Notes under the pieces: generated by a model
Told to the model about the DNA's origin: nothing
Seen by the model: the letters and a program-made list of their open reading frames with translations, nothing else
The model's database searches: none
Assembly (NCBI GenBank): GCA_947455485.1
Contig: CANGNV010000004.1
Location: forward strand, 20,010 to 84,009
Length of the DNA stretch: 64,000 nucleotides
DNA from: Burkholderiaceae bacterium
GTDB lineage: Bacteria > Pseudomonadota > Gammaproteobacteria > Burkholderiales > Burkholderiaceae
Direction of reading: 5' to 3'
Program-made: the position numbers and the translations under genes
In this document: positions 41,523-50,510 of the stretch, piece by piece
Layout of the letters: every line of letters begins with the position of its first letter
How positions within the stretch are numbered: the first letter of the stretch is position 1

Positions 41523-42617
41523 TTAGGTGTTCTGAATCACAATGTTAGGAAATTTACTGCTCATGTCTTTTGAAAGCGCCGCTACTTTAATGGCAACCCG
41601 TCTTGCAATTGTTTTATAAATTGCACTGATAGCGCCATCAGGATCGGCTACTACTGTTGGACGACCCGCATCTGCTTGCTCACGAATCGATAAATTCAGT
41701 GGTAAGTCACCCAGGAAATCAACGCCGTATTCTTTACACATCTTTTGGCCACCGCCAGTACCGAACACATGTTCCTCATGACCGCAACTTGGGCAGACAT
41801 AGGTACTCATATTTTCGATGATGCCCACGATCGGCACACCAACCTTCTCAAACATTTTTAAGCCCTTACGCGCATCCAGCAAAGCAATATCTTGAGGAGT
41901 GGTCACAATGACTGCGCCGGTGACGGGCACCTTTTGAGCCAGTGTTAACTGAATATCACCAGTACCTGGGGGCATATCCACAATCAGGTAATCCAGATCA
42001 CGCCAACGAGTTTGACGCAACAGTTGCTCCAAAGCAGATGTCACCATGGGGCCACGCCACACCATTGGCGCATCATCATCGATCAAGAAACCAATGGAGC
42101 TTGCTTGAAGGCCGTGACCTTCCATTGGCTCCATCGTGTTTTCTTCTATTGACTCTGGTCTGCCTGTAATGCCTAGCATCATCGGTTGACTCGGACCGTA
42201 GATATCTGCATCCAACATACCAACTTGCGCACCTTCAGCCGCTAAAGCTAAAGCTAGGTTGACTGCAGTAGTAGACTTTCCTACTCCGCCCTTACCACTG
42301 GCAACAGCAATAATATTTTTTACATTCGGCAATAGTTTGACGCCGCGTTGGACAGCATGCGCAACGATTTGACTGCTGACATTGACGCTGACATTTTTCA
42401 CATCAGGCAATTCGCGAAGCACAGCAATCACGGATTTACGAATAGCATCAAACTGACTTTTTGCTGGATAACCCAAAACAATGTCTAGGCTAATATCGCC
42501 ACCATCTACTTTTAGATTTCTGACGCTCTTTGCCGACACAAAATCAATTTGCGTATTTGGGTCAATCAAACCCTTTAATGCTGCTTGCACAGCCTCTACA
42601 GTTAGCGCCACCGACAT
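41523..42617 (-). CDS. Mrp/ApbC iron-sulfur cluster carrier ATPase
   Basis: A 364-residue P-loop ATPase. Residues 1-95 form the N-terminal MIP18/DUF59-like domain, followed by the deviant Walker A GKGGVGKST (108-116), and the CxxC of YVCPSCGHE near the C-terminus, which binds a bridging 4Fe-4S cluster. It carries Fe-S clusters to apo-proteins in the cytoplasm. Being first in the run before DUF3305, DUF3306 and the polyferredoxin suggests it helps the Fe-S-rich formate dehydrogenase, though Mrp is also a housekeeping protein. Confidence 0.9.
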   Translation of the reverse strand: MSVALTVEAVQAALKGLIDPNTQIDFVSAKSVRNLKVDGGDISLDIVLGYPAKSQFDAIRKSVIAVLRELPDVKNVSVNVSSQIVAHAVQRGVKLLPNVKNIIAVASGKGGVGKSTTAVNLALALAAEGAQVGMLDADIYGPSQPMMLGITGRPESIEENTMEPMEGHGLQASSIGFLIDDDAPMVWRGPMVTSALEQLLRQTRWRDLDYLIVDMPPGTGDIQLTLAQKVPVTGAVIVTTPQDIALLDARKGLKMFEKVGVPIVGIIENMSTYVCPSCGHEEHVFGTGGGQKMCKEYGVDFLGDLPLNLSIREQADAGRPTVVADPDGAISAIYKTIARRVAIKVAALSKDMSSKFPNIVIQNT

Positions 42618-42646
42618 CTCCTAAGAAGAACAATCCCGCAAGGGGA

Positions 42647-42667
42647 TCCCAATAAGGTCTATTGGGA
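42647..42667. repeat. Hairpin-forming repeat upstream of mrp
   Basis: tcccaata and tattggga form a perfect eight-base stem with an aggtc loop, 30 bases upstream of the mrp start. A weaker tccc/ggga pair (42634-42646) lies between it and the gene. It might be an operator or 5' leader structure. Confidence 0.35.
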
Positions 42668-42725
42668 GGTATTACAAATAATGGAATAGTGGGTAGATTA
42701 ACCGCACATGCAAAAAATTGCTTAA

Positions 42726-42747
42726 AACGAGATTGGGAAATCTCGTT
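42726..42747 (-). terminator. Terminator of the phosphate transporter gene
   Basis: aacgagatt and aatctcgtt form a perfect nine-base stem with a ggga/tccc loop, followed on the minus strand by TTTT. It lies just after the stop of the pit gene at 42756. Confidence 0.8.
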
Positions 42748-42755
42748 AGAGCGAC

Positions 42756-43766
42756 TTAAAAAATAAGGAGGCTCAGGTAGTAAACCGCCATAGACATCAA
42801 GGCAGTGGCAGGAATAGTAAAGATCCAAGCCCAAACGATATTGCCAGCAACCCCCCAACGAACTGCGCTAGCGCGTTGAGTTGAGCCAACACCAACAATA
42901 GCCCCAGTAATTGTGTGGGTAGTAGATACAGGAACCCCAAGAGCTGTTGCCATAAATAAGGTGATTGCACCGCCTGTTTCAGCACAGAAACCACCGACAG
43001 GTTTGAGCTTAGTCAGCTTCTGACCCATCGTTTTAACAATTCTCCAACCACCAAACATCGTACCCATCGCAATAGCGATGTAGCAAGAAATAATCGTCCA
43101 GGTAGGCGGCATACTCGCGCCCGCTTCTGCGTAACCAGTAATGATCAGTAAGAGCCAAATGATGCCGATGGTCTTCTGCGCATCGTTACCACCATGACCC
43201 AAACTGTATGCACTTGCGGAAACTAGCTGTAAGCGTCTAAACCAACGATCTGTTTTTGAGAGATTAGCATTGCGACAAACCCAAGCTACCAACAACATCA
43301 TTAGTGAGCCCAATAAGAAGCCCACCAAAGGCGAGATAAAGATAAAGGAAACGGTCTTGATAATTCCTGACCACACCAAACCATCAACGCCAGCCTTAGG
43401 CAAAGCCGCACCAACAAGGCCGCCAATCAACGCATGGGAAGAGCTTGAGGGAATGCCGTAATACCAAGTAACTACATTCCAGATGATGGCCCCAACTAGC
43501 GCCCCAAAGATTACGTGCAAATCAACTGCGGCAGGATGAACAATCCCCTTGCCTACGGTAGCGGCAACGCTCAGATGGAAAATAAAGATTGCCAGGAAGT
43601 TAAAGAAGGCAGCGAATACCACTGCCTGCTGAGGTTTGAGCACCCCAGTAGATACAACGGTAGCAATAGAGTTGGCGGCATCATGAAATCCGTTCATGAA
43701 ATCGAATGCCAAAGCCAGCGCTACTAAAAGCGCTACTACCCAAAATGCGACTTCTATGGAGGCCAA
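42756..43766 (-). CDS. pit: Pit-family inorganic phosphate transporter
   Basis: A 336-residue PiT permease with about ten helices. The PiT signature appears twice: FDFMNGFHDAANSIAT near the N-terminus and GAITLFMATALGVPVSTTHTITGAIVG near the C-terminus, with YGIPSSSSHALIGGLVGAAL and SLGHGGNDAQKTIGI between. It takes up metal-phosphate with protons. The adjoining DUF47 gene (11-base gap) is the usual partner. Confidence 0.92.
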   Translation of the reverse strand: MASIEVAFWVVALLVALALAFDFMNGFHDAANSIATVVSTGVLKPQQAVVFAAFFNFLAIFIFHLSVAATVGKGIVHPAAVDLHVIFGALVGAIIWNVVTWYYGIPSSSSHALIGGLVGAALPKAGVDGLVWSGIIKTVSFIFISPLVGFLLGSLMMLLVAWVCRNANLSKTDRWFRRLQLVSASAYSLGHGGNDAQKTIGIIWLLLIITGYAEAGASMPPTWTIISCYIAIAMGTMFGGWRIVKTMGQKLTKLKPVGGFCAETGGAITLFMATALGVPVSTTHTITGAIVGVGSTQRASAVRWGVAGNIVWAWIFTIPATALMSMAVYYLSLLIF

Positions 43767-43777
43767 CTTATTTAACC

Positions 43778-44425
43778 TTAAGAATTTTCAAGAACGATGC
43801 CTTCAACCAAATTGGCAACGTCTTCACATTTATCGGTAACTTCTTCGAGCAACTCATAAATACGCTGTAACTTGATCAGCTCGCGCACTTCGATATCTTC
43901 GCGGAATAGCTTGGTGATCGCGGTAGAAAGCAAGCGGTCTGCACCAGACTCTAGGTGATCAATCTCATCACAGGTCTTTAGCGCTGCTTTAGCAACTTCG
44001 GGATCAGAGATGTCTTTGAGCATACCCACAGCGTTTTTCATACCAATACAGCATTGGTTGCAGAGCTCGGCCATATGAAGCATCTCATTTGTCATCTGCT
44101 TAACGTTATAGAGATGCATTGCCTCAGTTCCGTTCTGAATCAAATCAGCAACGTCATCCATCGTATTAATTAGATCGAAAATCTGATCACGGTCGATCGG
44201 TGTAATGAAAGTCTTGTGAAGGCGACGGTGCACTTCTTTCACCACATCATCGCAAGCATGTTCTGCGCTATCAACTTCTTGCGTGTATTTGGCACGCAAT
44301 GCTTCATCGTTGTAATGCTCGATGAATTTAAGGAAAGATTCCGACGCTGAGACGATATGCGCAGCGTGTTCGTTGAACAATTCAAAGAAATTGCCATCGT
44401 GAGGCATTAGCTTGCTGAAGAACAT
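43778..44425 (-). CDS. DUF47/PhoU-like Pit accessory protein
   Basis: A 215-residue all-helical protein of the DUF47 (YkaA/TIGR00153) family, opening FFSKLMPHDGNFFELFNEHA and containing the conserved FITPIDRDQIFDLINTMDDVADLIQ with metal-ligand type Asp pairs. Proteins of this family resemble PhoU and modulate the adjacent PiT transporter. It precedes pit in a two-gene operon. Confidence 0.9.
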   Translation of the reverse strand: MFFSKLMPHDGNFFELFNEHAAHIVSASESFLKFIEHYNDEALRAKYTQEVDSAEHACDDVVKEVHRRLHKTFITPIDRDQIFDLINTMDDVADLIQNGTEAMHLYNVKQMTNEMLHMAELCNQCCIGMKNAVGMLKDISDPEVAKAALKTCDEIDHLESGADRLLSTAITKLFREDIEVRELIKLQRIYELLEEVTDKCEDVANLVEGIVLENS

Positions 44426-44492
44426 AATTCACGATCCTTTGGAAACGAAATGCTGCGAGATTGAAAAAACTGACCACATTCTAAACAATGCC

Positions 44493-44687
44493 TTAATTCG
44501 ATACAGGAAATCCAGCTTCTGTTATGAGCTCGGCGGCCGATTCACGAGAAAGGGTTGTTTCAAGTGTTACCAGCTGGGTCGCCAAGTCCGCTTGAACCTG
44601 AGCCTGGGGATCCTGGGCCTGTACCGCTCGTGTGACGGCATTAATGCAACCACCACAAGTTATTCCTGATACCTTCAGCGTATACAT
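44493..44687 (-). CDS. Heavy-metal-binding (CopZ-like) copper chaperone
   Basis: A 64-residue HMA domain with the metal motif GITCGGC (Cys11 and Cys14) right after the first strand, then the ferredoxin-like fold to the end. It most likely carries Cu(I) in the cytoplasm to the divergent CopA-type ATPase at 44761. An AAGGGG ribosome site precedes it. Confidence 0.88.
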   Translation of the reverse strand: MYTLKVSGITCGGCINAVTRAVQAQDPQAQVQADLATQLVTLETTLSRESAAELITEAGFPVSN

Positions 44688-44760
44688 AGTTACCCCTTAA
44701 AAACTGTCAAAATACGATTGTTGATGGCCTTTTTTCACCTTACGGTAGATTATCTTCTAC

Positions 44761-47049
44761 ATGACCCCCTCAGAATCCAGTAATTCAGAGTTTTTTAGCC
44801 TTGATATTGGCGGAATGACCTGTGCCTCGTGCGTCAGCAGGGTTGAAAGGGCTTTGGATAAAATTCCTGGGGTTGAGGCAGCCACCGTCAACTTGGCTAC
44901 CGAACAGGCAAGAGTTCGGATAAAAAGCGGCTCATCCAGCCTGGCTGAGATCATCGCGCTGGTTCAAAAGACAGGTTATGAGGCCAGAGAGAGCTCAGCT
45001 CGAGGCAATTTAGATCAGAAAAATGCCAAGTCATTTTGGGCTGCCGATGGCTTGGGTCGCGTCATCTTGAGCTTCTTGCTTTCCGCACCCCTCTTCATCC
45101 CCATGTTCTTGATGCCCTTTGGTATTCATTGGTCTTTATCGGGCTGGTGGCAGCTGGCTTTGGCTACTCCAGTGCAATTTATCTTGGGATGGCGCTTTTA
45201 TAGGGCGGGTTTCAAATCCTTGATGGCTGGCGCGGGCAATATGGATCTACTGGTAGCTCTCGGTACCAGCGCCGCTTATGGACTGAGCCTGTACCTCTTG
45301 CTCACATCTAGTCACGCACACGAACTTTACTTTGAGGGATCGGCAGTCATTATTTGCATGGTCTTATTGGGTAAGTTGTTGGAGGCACGTGCCAAGCAAC
45401 AAACGAGTGAGGCGATTCGCGCCCTGCAAAAGCTCTGGCCCGAGCATGCAAAAGTTTTAAGCGCTGATGTTGATCTCCAAATGAATACAGGTATCGGTAT
45501 GGATCAATACCGCGACCTACCTTTGGATCAAGTACTTCCAGGCGATCGGGTTTTGATACTCCCCGGTGAACGCATTCCAGTTGATGGCGTCATTCTGTTT
45601 GGCGCTAGCCACGTAGATGAATCCCTGCTCACTGGTGAGAGCGAGCCCGTTAAAAAGGGATTGGACTCAAAAGTTATTGGAGGCGCCTTAAATGGTGAAG
45701 GCGTCCTTGTTGTAAAGGCTGAAGCAGTTGGTGTTGAAAGCGTACTCTCACAAATCATTAATTTAGTAGAAGAAGCGCAAACTCAAAAAGCGCCGATTCA
45801 AAAGTTAGTTGATCGGGTGAGCGCAATCTTTGTTCCTACCGTGATTATTCTTGCGCTCATTACTGGCATCGGTAACTGGCTTTACTTGGACTCAGTTTCC
45901 ATCGCCATCTTGCGTGCCGTATCTGTGCTGGTCATTGCCTGCCCTTGCGCACTTGGTCTGGCTACTCCAGCCGCAATCATGGCAGGCACTGGCATAGCTG
46001 CACGCTTTGGCATTCTGATTAAGGATCCGCAGGTACTGGAGTTGGCACACCGACTCGATATCGTTGCGTTTGATAAGACCGGGACATTAACGATTGGCAA
46101 GCCACGCATGCTGGCTCTACTTCCTTTTAATCAGTCATTTGCCGACGAAGACCAAATCCTCGCGACTGCTGCGGGCTTGCAATTGGGAAGTGAGCACCCC
46201 TTGGCTAAAGCTCTACTTGATGCCGCAAAAGCAAAAGGTGTCGTACCTATTGCTACTTCCTCGAGCAAGGGATTGCCTGGCATTGGCATTGAAGGCATTC
46301 CGAATGACGGCCCTTTTGCATCGCAAACACTTCGCTTACAAAGCGTAGCTTCTCTCGAGGGAAGTTCTCAGCACGATATTGTTTTACAAAAAGCCCAGGC
46401 CTGTTTTGAGCAGGGGCAGACTGTTTCGGTATTAATGAATACAAGTGGCGAAGGTAGTGAAGTGGCATCACCAATTGCTGTAATAGCTTTTGGGGATGAG
46501 CTTAAGGCAAACGCTCAATCAGCAGTAGACGCACTTCATGCATTGCATATTCGGACAGTGATGCTATCTGGAGATAATTTGGCTGCAGCTACCCGAGTAG
46601 GAAAGACTATTGGTATTGATGAGGTCTTTGCTCAAATCATGCCAGGCAATAAAGCAGAGATCATTCAAAAACTGCAGGGCACGGCTACTGGTAAAAAACA
46701 CTTTGTAGCAATGGTTGGTGATGGTGTTAACGACGCTCCAGCCTTAGCGATGGCAGATGTTGGTATGGCAATGTCTACCGGGACCGATGTAGCAATGCAA
46801 GCTGCTGGCATTACCTTAATGCGCGGCGATCCCACTTTAGTTGCAGATGCAATTGATATCTCCAAAAAGACATGGAGCAAGATTCGTCAAAATTTATTTT
46901 GGGCGTTTGCATTTAATACGATTGGCATCCCGATGGCAGCCCTGGGTTACCTGTCACCAATGCTGGCTGGTAGTGCAATGGCGCTGTCTAGCTTCTGCGT
47001 CTTAAGCAACGCCCTGCTTCTAAAGCGTTGGTATCCTAAGCACTCTTAA
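44761..47049 (+). CDS. copA: Copper-exporting P1B-type ATPase
   Basis: A 762-residue heavy-metal ATPase. One N-terminal HMA domain binds metal through Cys21/Cys24 (GMTCASC). The Cu(I) channel motif CPC is at residues 394-396 and the phosphorylated Asp is Asp438 in DKTGTLT. Further markers are TGES, SEHPLAKA (HP motif) and GDGVNDAPALAMADVG. It exports Cu(I) across the inner membrane. The gene is divergent from the CopZ-like chaperone across 73 bases. Its stop lies one base from that of the convergent DUF3047 gene. Confidence 0.93.
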   Translation: MTPSESSNSEFFSLDIGGMTCASCVSRVERALDKIPGVEAATVNLATEQARVRIKSGSSSLAEIIALVQKTGYEARESSARGNLDQKNAKSFWAADGLGRVILSFLLSAPLFIPMFLMPFGIHWSLSGWWQLALATPVQFILGWRFYRAGFKSLMAGAGNMDLLVALGTSAAYGLSLYLLLTSSHAHELYFEGSAVIICMVLLGKLLEARAKQQTSEAIRALQKLWPEHAKVLSADVDLQMNTGIGMDQYRDLPLDQVLPGDRVLILPGERIPVDGVILFGASHVDESLLTGESEPVKKGLDSKVIGGALNGEGVLVVKAEAVGVESVLSQIINLVEEAQTQKAPIQKLVDRVSAIFVPTVIILALITGIGNWLYLDSVSIAILRAVSVLVIACPCALGLATPAAIMAGTGIAARFGILIKDPQVLELAHRLDIVAFDKTGTLTIGKPRMLALLPFNQSFADEDQILATAAGLQLGSEHPLAKALLDAAKAKGVVPIATSSSKGLPGIGIEGIPNDGPFASQTLRLQSVASLEGSSQHDIVLQKAQACFEQGQTVSVLMNTSGEGSEVASPIAVIAFGDELKANAQSAVDALHALHIRTVMLSGDNLAAATRVGKTIGIDEVFAQIMPGNKAEIIQKLQGTATGKKHFVAMVGDGVNDAPALAMADVGMAMSTGTDVAMQAAGITLMRGDPTLVADAIDISKKTWSKIRQNLFWAFAFNTIGIPMAALGYLSPMLAGSAMALSSFCVLSNALLLKRWYPKHS

Positions 47050-47050
47050 G

Positions 47051-47857
47051 TTATTTTGGGTTCTTGCGTACTAACTCAATGTCGCCATAAAGGGCGCGAG
47101 TTTCTGATTTAGTGTTGTCGGTATCAGTCAATAGTGCAATGCCAATAACATTACCTGCTGCTTCTCCATAAGCCAGCTTGTAGTCCGCCGCTAAATCTCG
47201 TTCATGCTTGCGCCACTCACCTAAGTTATCCCAGCCTGAGTCAACCACAATCATCTTTACGCGCGAGGTGTGAGCATTGTTTAAAACTGTGTTGACTGAA
47301 TTTTTGCCTGACCAGATATACATCACCGTGGCGTAGGGCATCTCTTGACCACTAATTAAGCTAGCCATCTCAAAGGTGAGTTTTTCTTTTAAAGGAAGTT
47401 TGGATTTACTGCCATCAAAGGCTACCAAGATCCGAAGCGGCGCATCGTCACTCTGACTATCTGCATTATCCGCTTGCGGCATTGCACCCACCGCCTTCCA
47501 TTCCCACTGAAGCCATAAATTTTGTGCGGCACGCGGGCGAAGCTTTACTGCCAGACCAGATGCTGATGTTTTGGAATTAGCAGCTAGTACCGTACGGCCT
47601 TGATATTTCTCGAGACGGTAAATAGTGTTCTTCTTATAAGGAGCAATGCGATAGAAGTTCCAACCATCTGGCATGCCATCTCGTGGCTTTTCCGCAGAGA
47701 ATTTTGGCAAGTCCTCTTGGGCGGGTAGCTGATCAGCATTGAATGCTTGACCCGCCTCATTCTCGATCGAGTTCCCAGTCAAGCCAGCGCAGCCTCCCAA
47801 TAAGGTGGCAATAGCAGTTAATAGCAGCAGGGATCGAAAGCGATTTTTTGTAAACAT
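47051..47857 (-). CDS. DUF3047 lipoprotein
   Basis: About 268 residues from the ATG at 47857, which begins at the lipoprotein signal MFTKNRFRSLLLLTAIATLLGGC (lipobox LGGC). The rest matches DUF3047: RIAPYKKNTIYRLEKYQGRTVLAANSKTSASGLAVKL, WLQWEWKAVGAMPQADNADSQ-type region and MYIWSGKN. An earlier start at 47920 would overlap the divergent GT39 gene. Family function is unknown; exported, perhaps carbohydrate or cell-surface binding. Confidence 0.82.
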   Translation of the reverse strand: MFTKNRFRSLLLLTAIATLLGGCAGLTGNSIENEAGQAFNADQLPAQEDLPKFSAEKPRDGMPDGWNFYRIAPYKKNTIYRLEKYQGRTVLAANSKTSASGLAVKLRPRAAQNLWLQWEWKAVGAMPQADNADSQSDDAPLRILVAFDGSKSKLPLKEKLTFEMASLISGQEMPYATVMYIWSGKNSVNTVLNNAHTSRVKMIVVDSGWDNLGEWRKHERDLAADYKLAYGEAAGNVIGIALLTDTDNTKSETRALYGDIELVRKNPK

Positions 47858-47901
47858 CTTTTGAATTGTCCCAAAGAATGGGGTCCTAAGTCTAAAATCA
47901 G

Positions 47902-49401
47902 GTGATGCGCCATCAATCACCCTCTAGCTGGGCCGCTATCAGCATCTGCATTGCTGCAGTGGTGCATTTTGCCCTCGGCTTCTCGATTGAGTTCTCTGTC
48001 GATGAAGCGCATTACGCTTTATATGCGAAGCACCTTGCTTGGAGTTACTTTGATCACCCACCGCTAGTGGGTTGGATACAGTGGCCACTGGTTGCCCTGA
48101 CCTCATCCGAGGGGATTATTCGCCTCATTCCGGAATTACTATGGGTTCTTTCTGCTTTACTTGTCTATCAAGTAACTTTAGAAATTCATCGTTTTATGCA
48201 GGGGCGCAATGCAGGCTACTTAACCACTACCCTTCCATCAGCCAACCTGTGTGGGTTCATGGCTGTTTTGGCAATCATTGCAGCACCCCTACCCCATGTC
48301 TTAGCAATTGGTCTTTTGCCAGACACCCTTCTTGCCCCATTAAGCCTTGGCTTGATGTTGATGGCCTTACGCTGGACCCGAAAAGATCACTTCTCGATTG
48401 CGGACTGGGTCATCACCGGTTTCCTATTGGGTCTGGCAGGACTAAGTAAATACACTGCCGCATTTACTGCATTTGCTTTGCTCTTCGTTTTCTTAGCCTC
48501 ACCCAAAAAAGCCTGGATCACCAAAGCTGGTTTCTGGGTAGCCGCAGTCATCGCCTTCATCGTGATTAGTCCGGTCTTGTATTGGAACTGGGTCAATGAT
48601 TGGATCTCATTCAAATATCAAATTGCCCATGGCAGTGGTGGCACCTGGGCATGGCGCAGAGTTGCTGCTTTTTTGGGTATTCAGATTGCCTGCTTTGGTC
48701 CTCTATTGCTTTTAGGGGGCTATACATTTCTTAAGAACTGTCTCCACTCGCACAAGCTCGTTCTCATTGCTTTACTTAGCTTCTTCGCAATTCCCTTCAT
48801 GATTTTTGCCGCGCTATCCGGAGGCGGCGGCCTACCCCACTGGACTACACCAGCTTGGTTTTGTCTGGCACCATTTGCCGGCATTGGTCTAGCCAAGGCC
48901 TGGGCCGTCCAACAACGTATGGCGATTCGCATTTTATTTGTTGGGCAGCTACTGATTTGCTTGCTAGGCTTTGGGTTTGTTTTGGCTGGAGGGCTTAATA
49001 GTGCCGCCATCAAATCCAATCCAATTGCCGATCTCTATGGGTGGAAGCTTGCGGGTCAGAAAGCCGCTCAATTGGCAGAAGCGACCAAAGCAAACGGTAT
49101 CGCAGTTCAAAACTGGACCTTGGCTAGCCGTGCGGCTTGGTATACACAACCACTCCCAGTCTTTGTGCTGGACCAACGCCAGGATCAATTTGATCTGTGG
49201 TTTGGGCAATTGCCAGCCGGTGCAAACGTCTTGCTAATTAACTGGTCAGGAATGGCATTTAAGCCCCCAATTGGAGGCAATCTGGCCTTTGAGGCATGCG
49301 AACCCCTTGACAGCCTAGAAATCATCCGATTTGGGCAGGTTTTATCCAAATTTGACTATAGCCTTTGCCGTAACTGGCAGGATGCCGGGATAGCGCGTTA
49401 A
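47902..49401 (+). CDS. GT39/ArnT-like membrane glycosyltransferase
   Basis: A 499-residue GT-C protein with about eleven helices. The periplasmic catalytic loop is near the N-terminus: SVDEAHYALYAKHLAWSYFDHPPLVGW, with the acidic Asp-Glu pair of the GT39/GT83 families. It moves a sugar from a polyprenyl-phosphate donor onto an acceptor such as lipid A or a lipid-linked glycan at the outer face of the inner membrane. GTG and ATG starts are adjacent (47902/47905). It begins a four-gene run with a GT9 and a PAP2 gene. Confidence 0.85.
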   Translation: MMRHQSPSSWAAISICIAAVVHFALGFSIEFSVDEAHYALYAKHLAWSYFDHPPLVGWIQWPLVALTSSEGIIRLIPELLWVLSALLVYQVTLEIHRFMQGRNAGYLTTTLPSANLCGFMAVLAIIAAPLPHVLAIGLLPDTLLAPLSLGLMLMALRWTRKDHFSIADWVITGFLLGLAGLSKYTAAFTAFALLFVFLASPKKAWITKAGFWVAAVIAFIVISPVLYWNWVNDWISFKYQIAHGSGGTWAWRRVAAFLGIQIACFGPLLLLGGYTFLKNCLHSHKLVLIALLSFFAIPFMIFAALSGGGGLPHWTTPAWFCLAPFAGIGLAKAWAVQQRMAIRILFVGQLLICLLGFGFVLAGGLNSAAIKSNPIADLYGWKLAGQKAAQLAEATKANGIAVQNWTLASRAAWYTQPLPVFVLDQRQDQFDLWFGQLPAGANVLLINWSGMAFKPPIGGNLAFEACEPLDSLEIIRFGQVLSKFDYSLCRNWQDAGIAR

Positions 49402-49449
49402 TTCCCCAAATTCAAGACCTTAGACTCTCAAGGCATTATCCTTACGCCT

Positions 49450-50493
49450 ATGAGTTCACAACCCCAAGCTACCCCCAAAGCCACATCTGGGTGGAAAGCA
49501 ATTCTCAAACGGGCTTGGCCCACGATTCGCATTTTGCTATCGGTAGCCCTCCTTTGGAAAGCCACGAGCGGAATTGATTGGCATGCCCTCTTAGATTCTG
49601 AAATTCAGATGCAGCCTTGGTGGTTTTTGGCAGCCGCCTTGATGATGCTCTCAGCCTTTATTTGCGGTGGACTGCGCTGGGGATTCTTAATGCGCAAAGT
49701 CGGGTTTCAGGGAAGCCTCATCAATTTTGTAGCACTCTACTTTGCTGGCGGACTGATTAATCAAGGATTGCCGAGTACGCTTGGTGGTGATAGCTATCGC
49801 GCTATTACTGCGACCCATTTAAATAGCAGTGGCAAATTAACTGAAGCAAAAGAGCTTGATGCAGAACTTCATCATTCAGTTGACTTGGAGCATGCCACCC
49901 CCAAACTGCGCTTGAGCTTTTCCATGGTTTTAGTCGACCGATTACTTGGCTTGGCCGGAAACAATTTGCTCGGTGGGCTTGGCCTCATTTTGGGTGGCGC
50001 TACTTTGGCGACCTGGGGAACAGACTTGGGTTATGCCGTCACTGGAATCATGATTTTGTCGGGTTTATTGCTTGCAGCAATTTTGGCCTGGGGCCCTAGT
50101 TGCAATCTCTTGCAAAAGTTACTGAACCGCCTGCAGATGAATCACGCACTGCCCGGCATTAAGCTAGCTTTTTCTTGGCCCATGAATGTGGCTCAAGCCG
50201 CATTTGCGATCGGCATTCATTCGCTCACGATTTTGACGCTGCTCTTCTGTCTAAAGGCCTATGGCGTAGACGCACCAATTGAAGCCCTCATGATTGGCTT
50301 GCCTGCATTAAGCCTCTTGTTGATGCTACCAATCAGCATCTCTGGCTGGGGCTTGCGCGAGGCCACACTTTCTTCTGTACTGGCATTGTGGGGCGTAAGT
50401 CCTTCCATGACGGTATTAGCATCGATTAGCTATGGTGCCATTACCGTCTTATCGGTATTGCCCGGCGCCTACTTTTTATTAAAACGGAAATAA
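49450..50493 (+). CDS. Lysylphosphatidylglycerol-synthase-type (UPF0104) membrane protein
   Basis: A 347-residue integral membrane protein of the LPG_synthase_TM/UPF0104 family with eight helices. The family landmarks LIGVPALSLLLMLPIS-type segment (here GLPALSLLLMLPISISGWGLREATL) and FYFAGGLINQGLPSTLGGDSYRA are present. Members resemble the flippase domain of MprF and are proposed to move lipids. Between GT39 and GT9 it could flip a glycolipid intermediate (inference). A long loop at residues 122-150 is an insertion of ordinary hydrophilic residues. Confidence 0.83.
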   Translation: MSSQPQATPKATSGWKAILKRAWPTIRILLSVALLWKATSGIDWHALLDSEIQMQPWWFLAAALMMLSAFICGGLRWGFLMRKVGFQGSLINFVALYFAGGLINQGLPSTLGGDSYRAITATHLNSSGKLTEAKELDAELHHSVDLEHATPKLRLSFSMVLVDRLLGLAGNNLLGGLGLILGGATLATWGTDLGYAVTGIMILSGLLLAAILAWGPSCNLLQKLLNRLQMNHALPGIKLAFSWPMNVAQAAFAIGIHSLTILTLLFCLKAYGVDAPIEALMIGLPALSLLLMLPISISGWGLREATLSSVLALWGVSPSMTVLASISYGAITVLSVLPGAYFLLKRK

Positions 50494-50510
50494 TTCTTTT
50501 AGAGTCCACT

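Noticed and set aside
44688..44760. CueR or CsoR operator between the copper genes
   Set aside because: The gap has partial symmetry (accttacggtag) but no convincing CueR or CsoR palindrome by eye.
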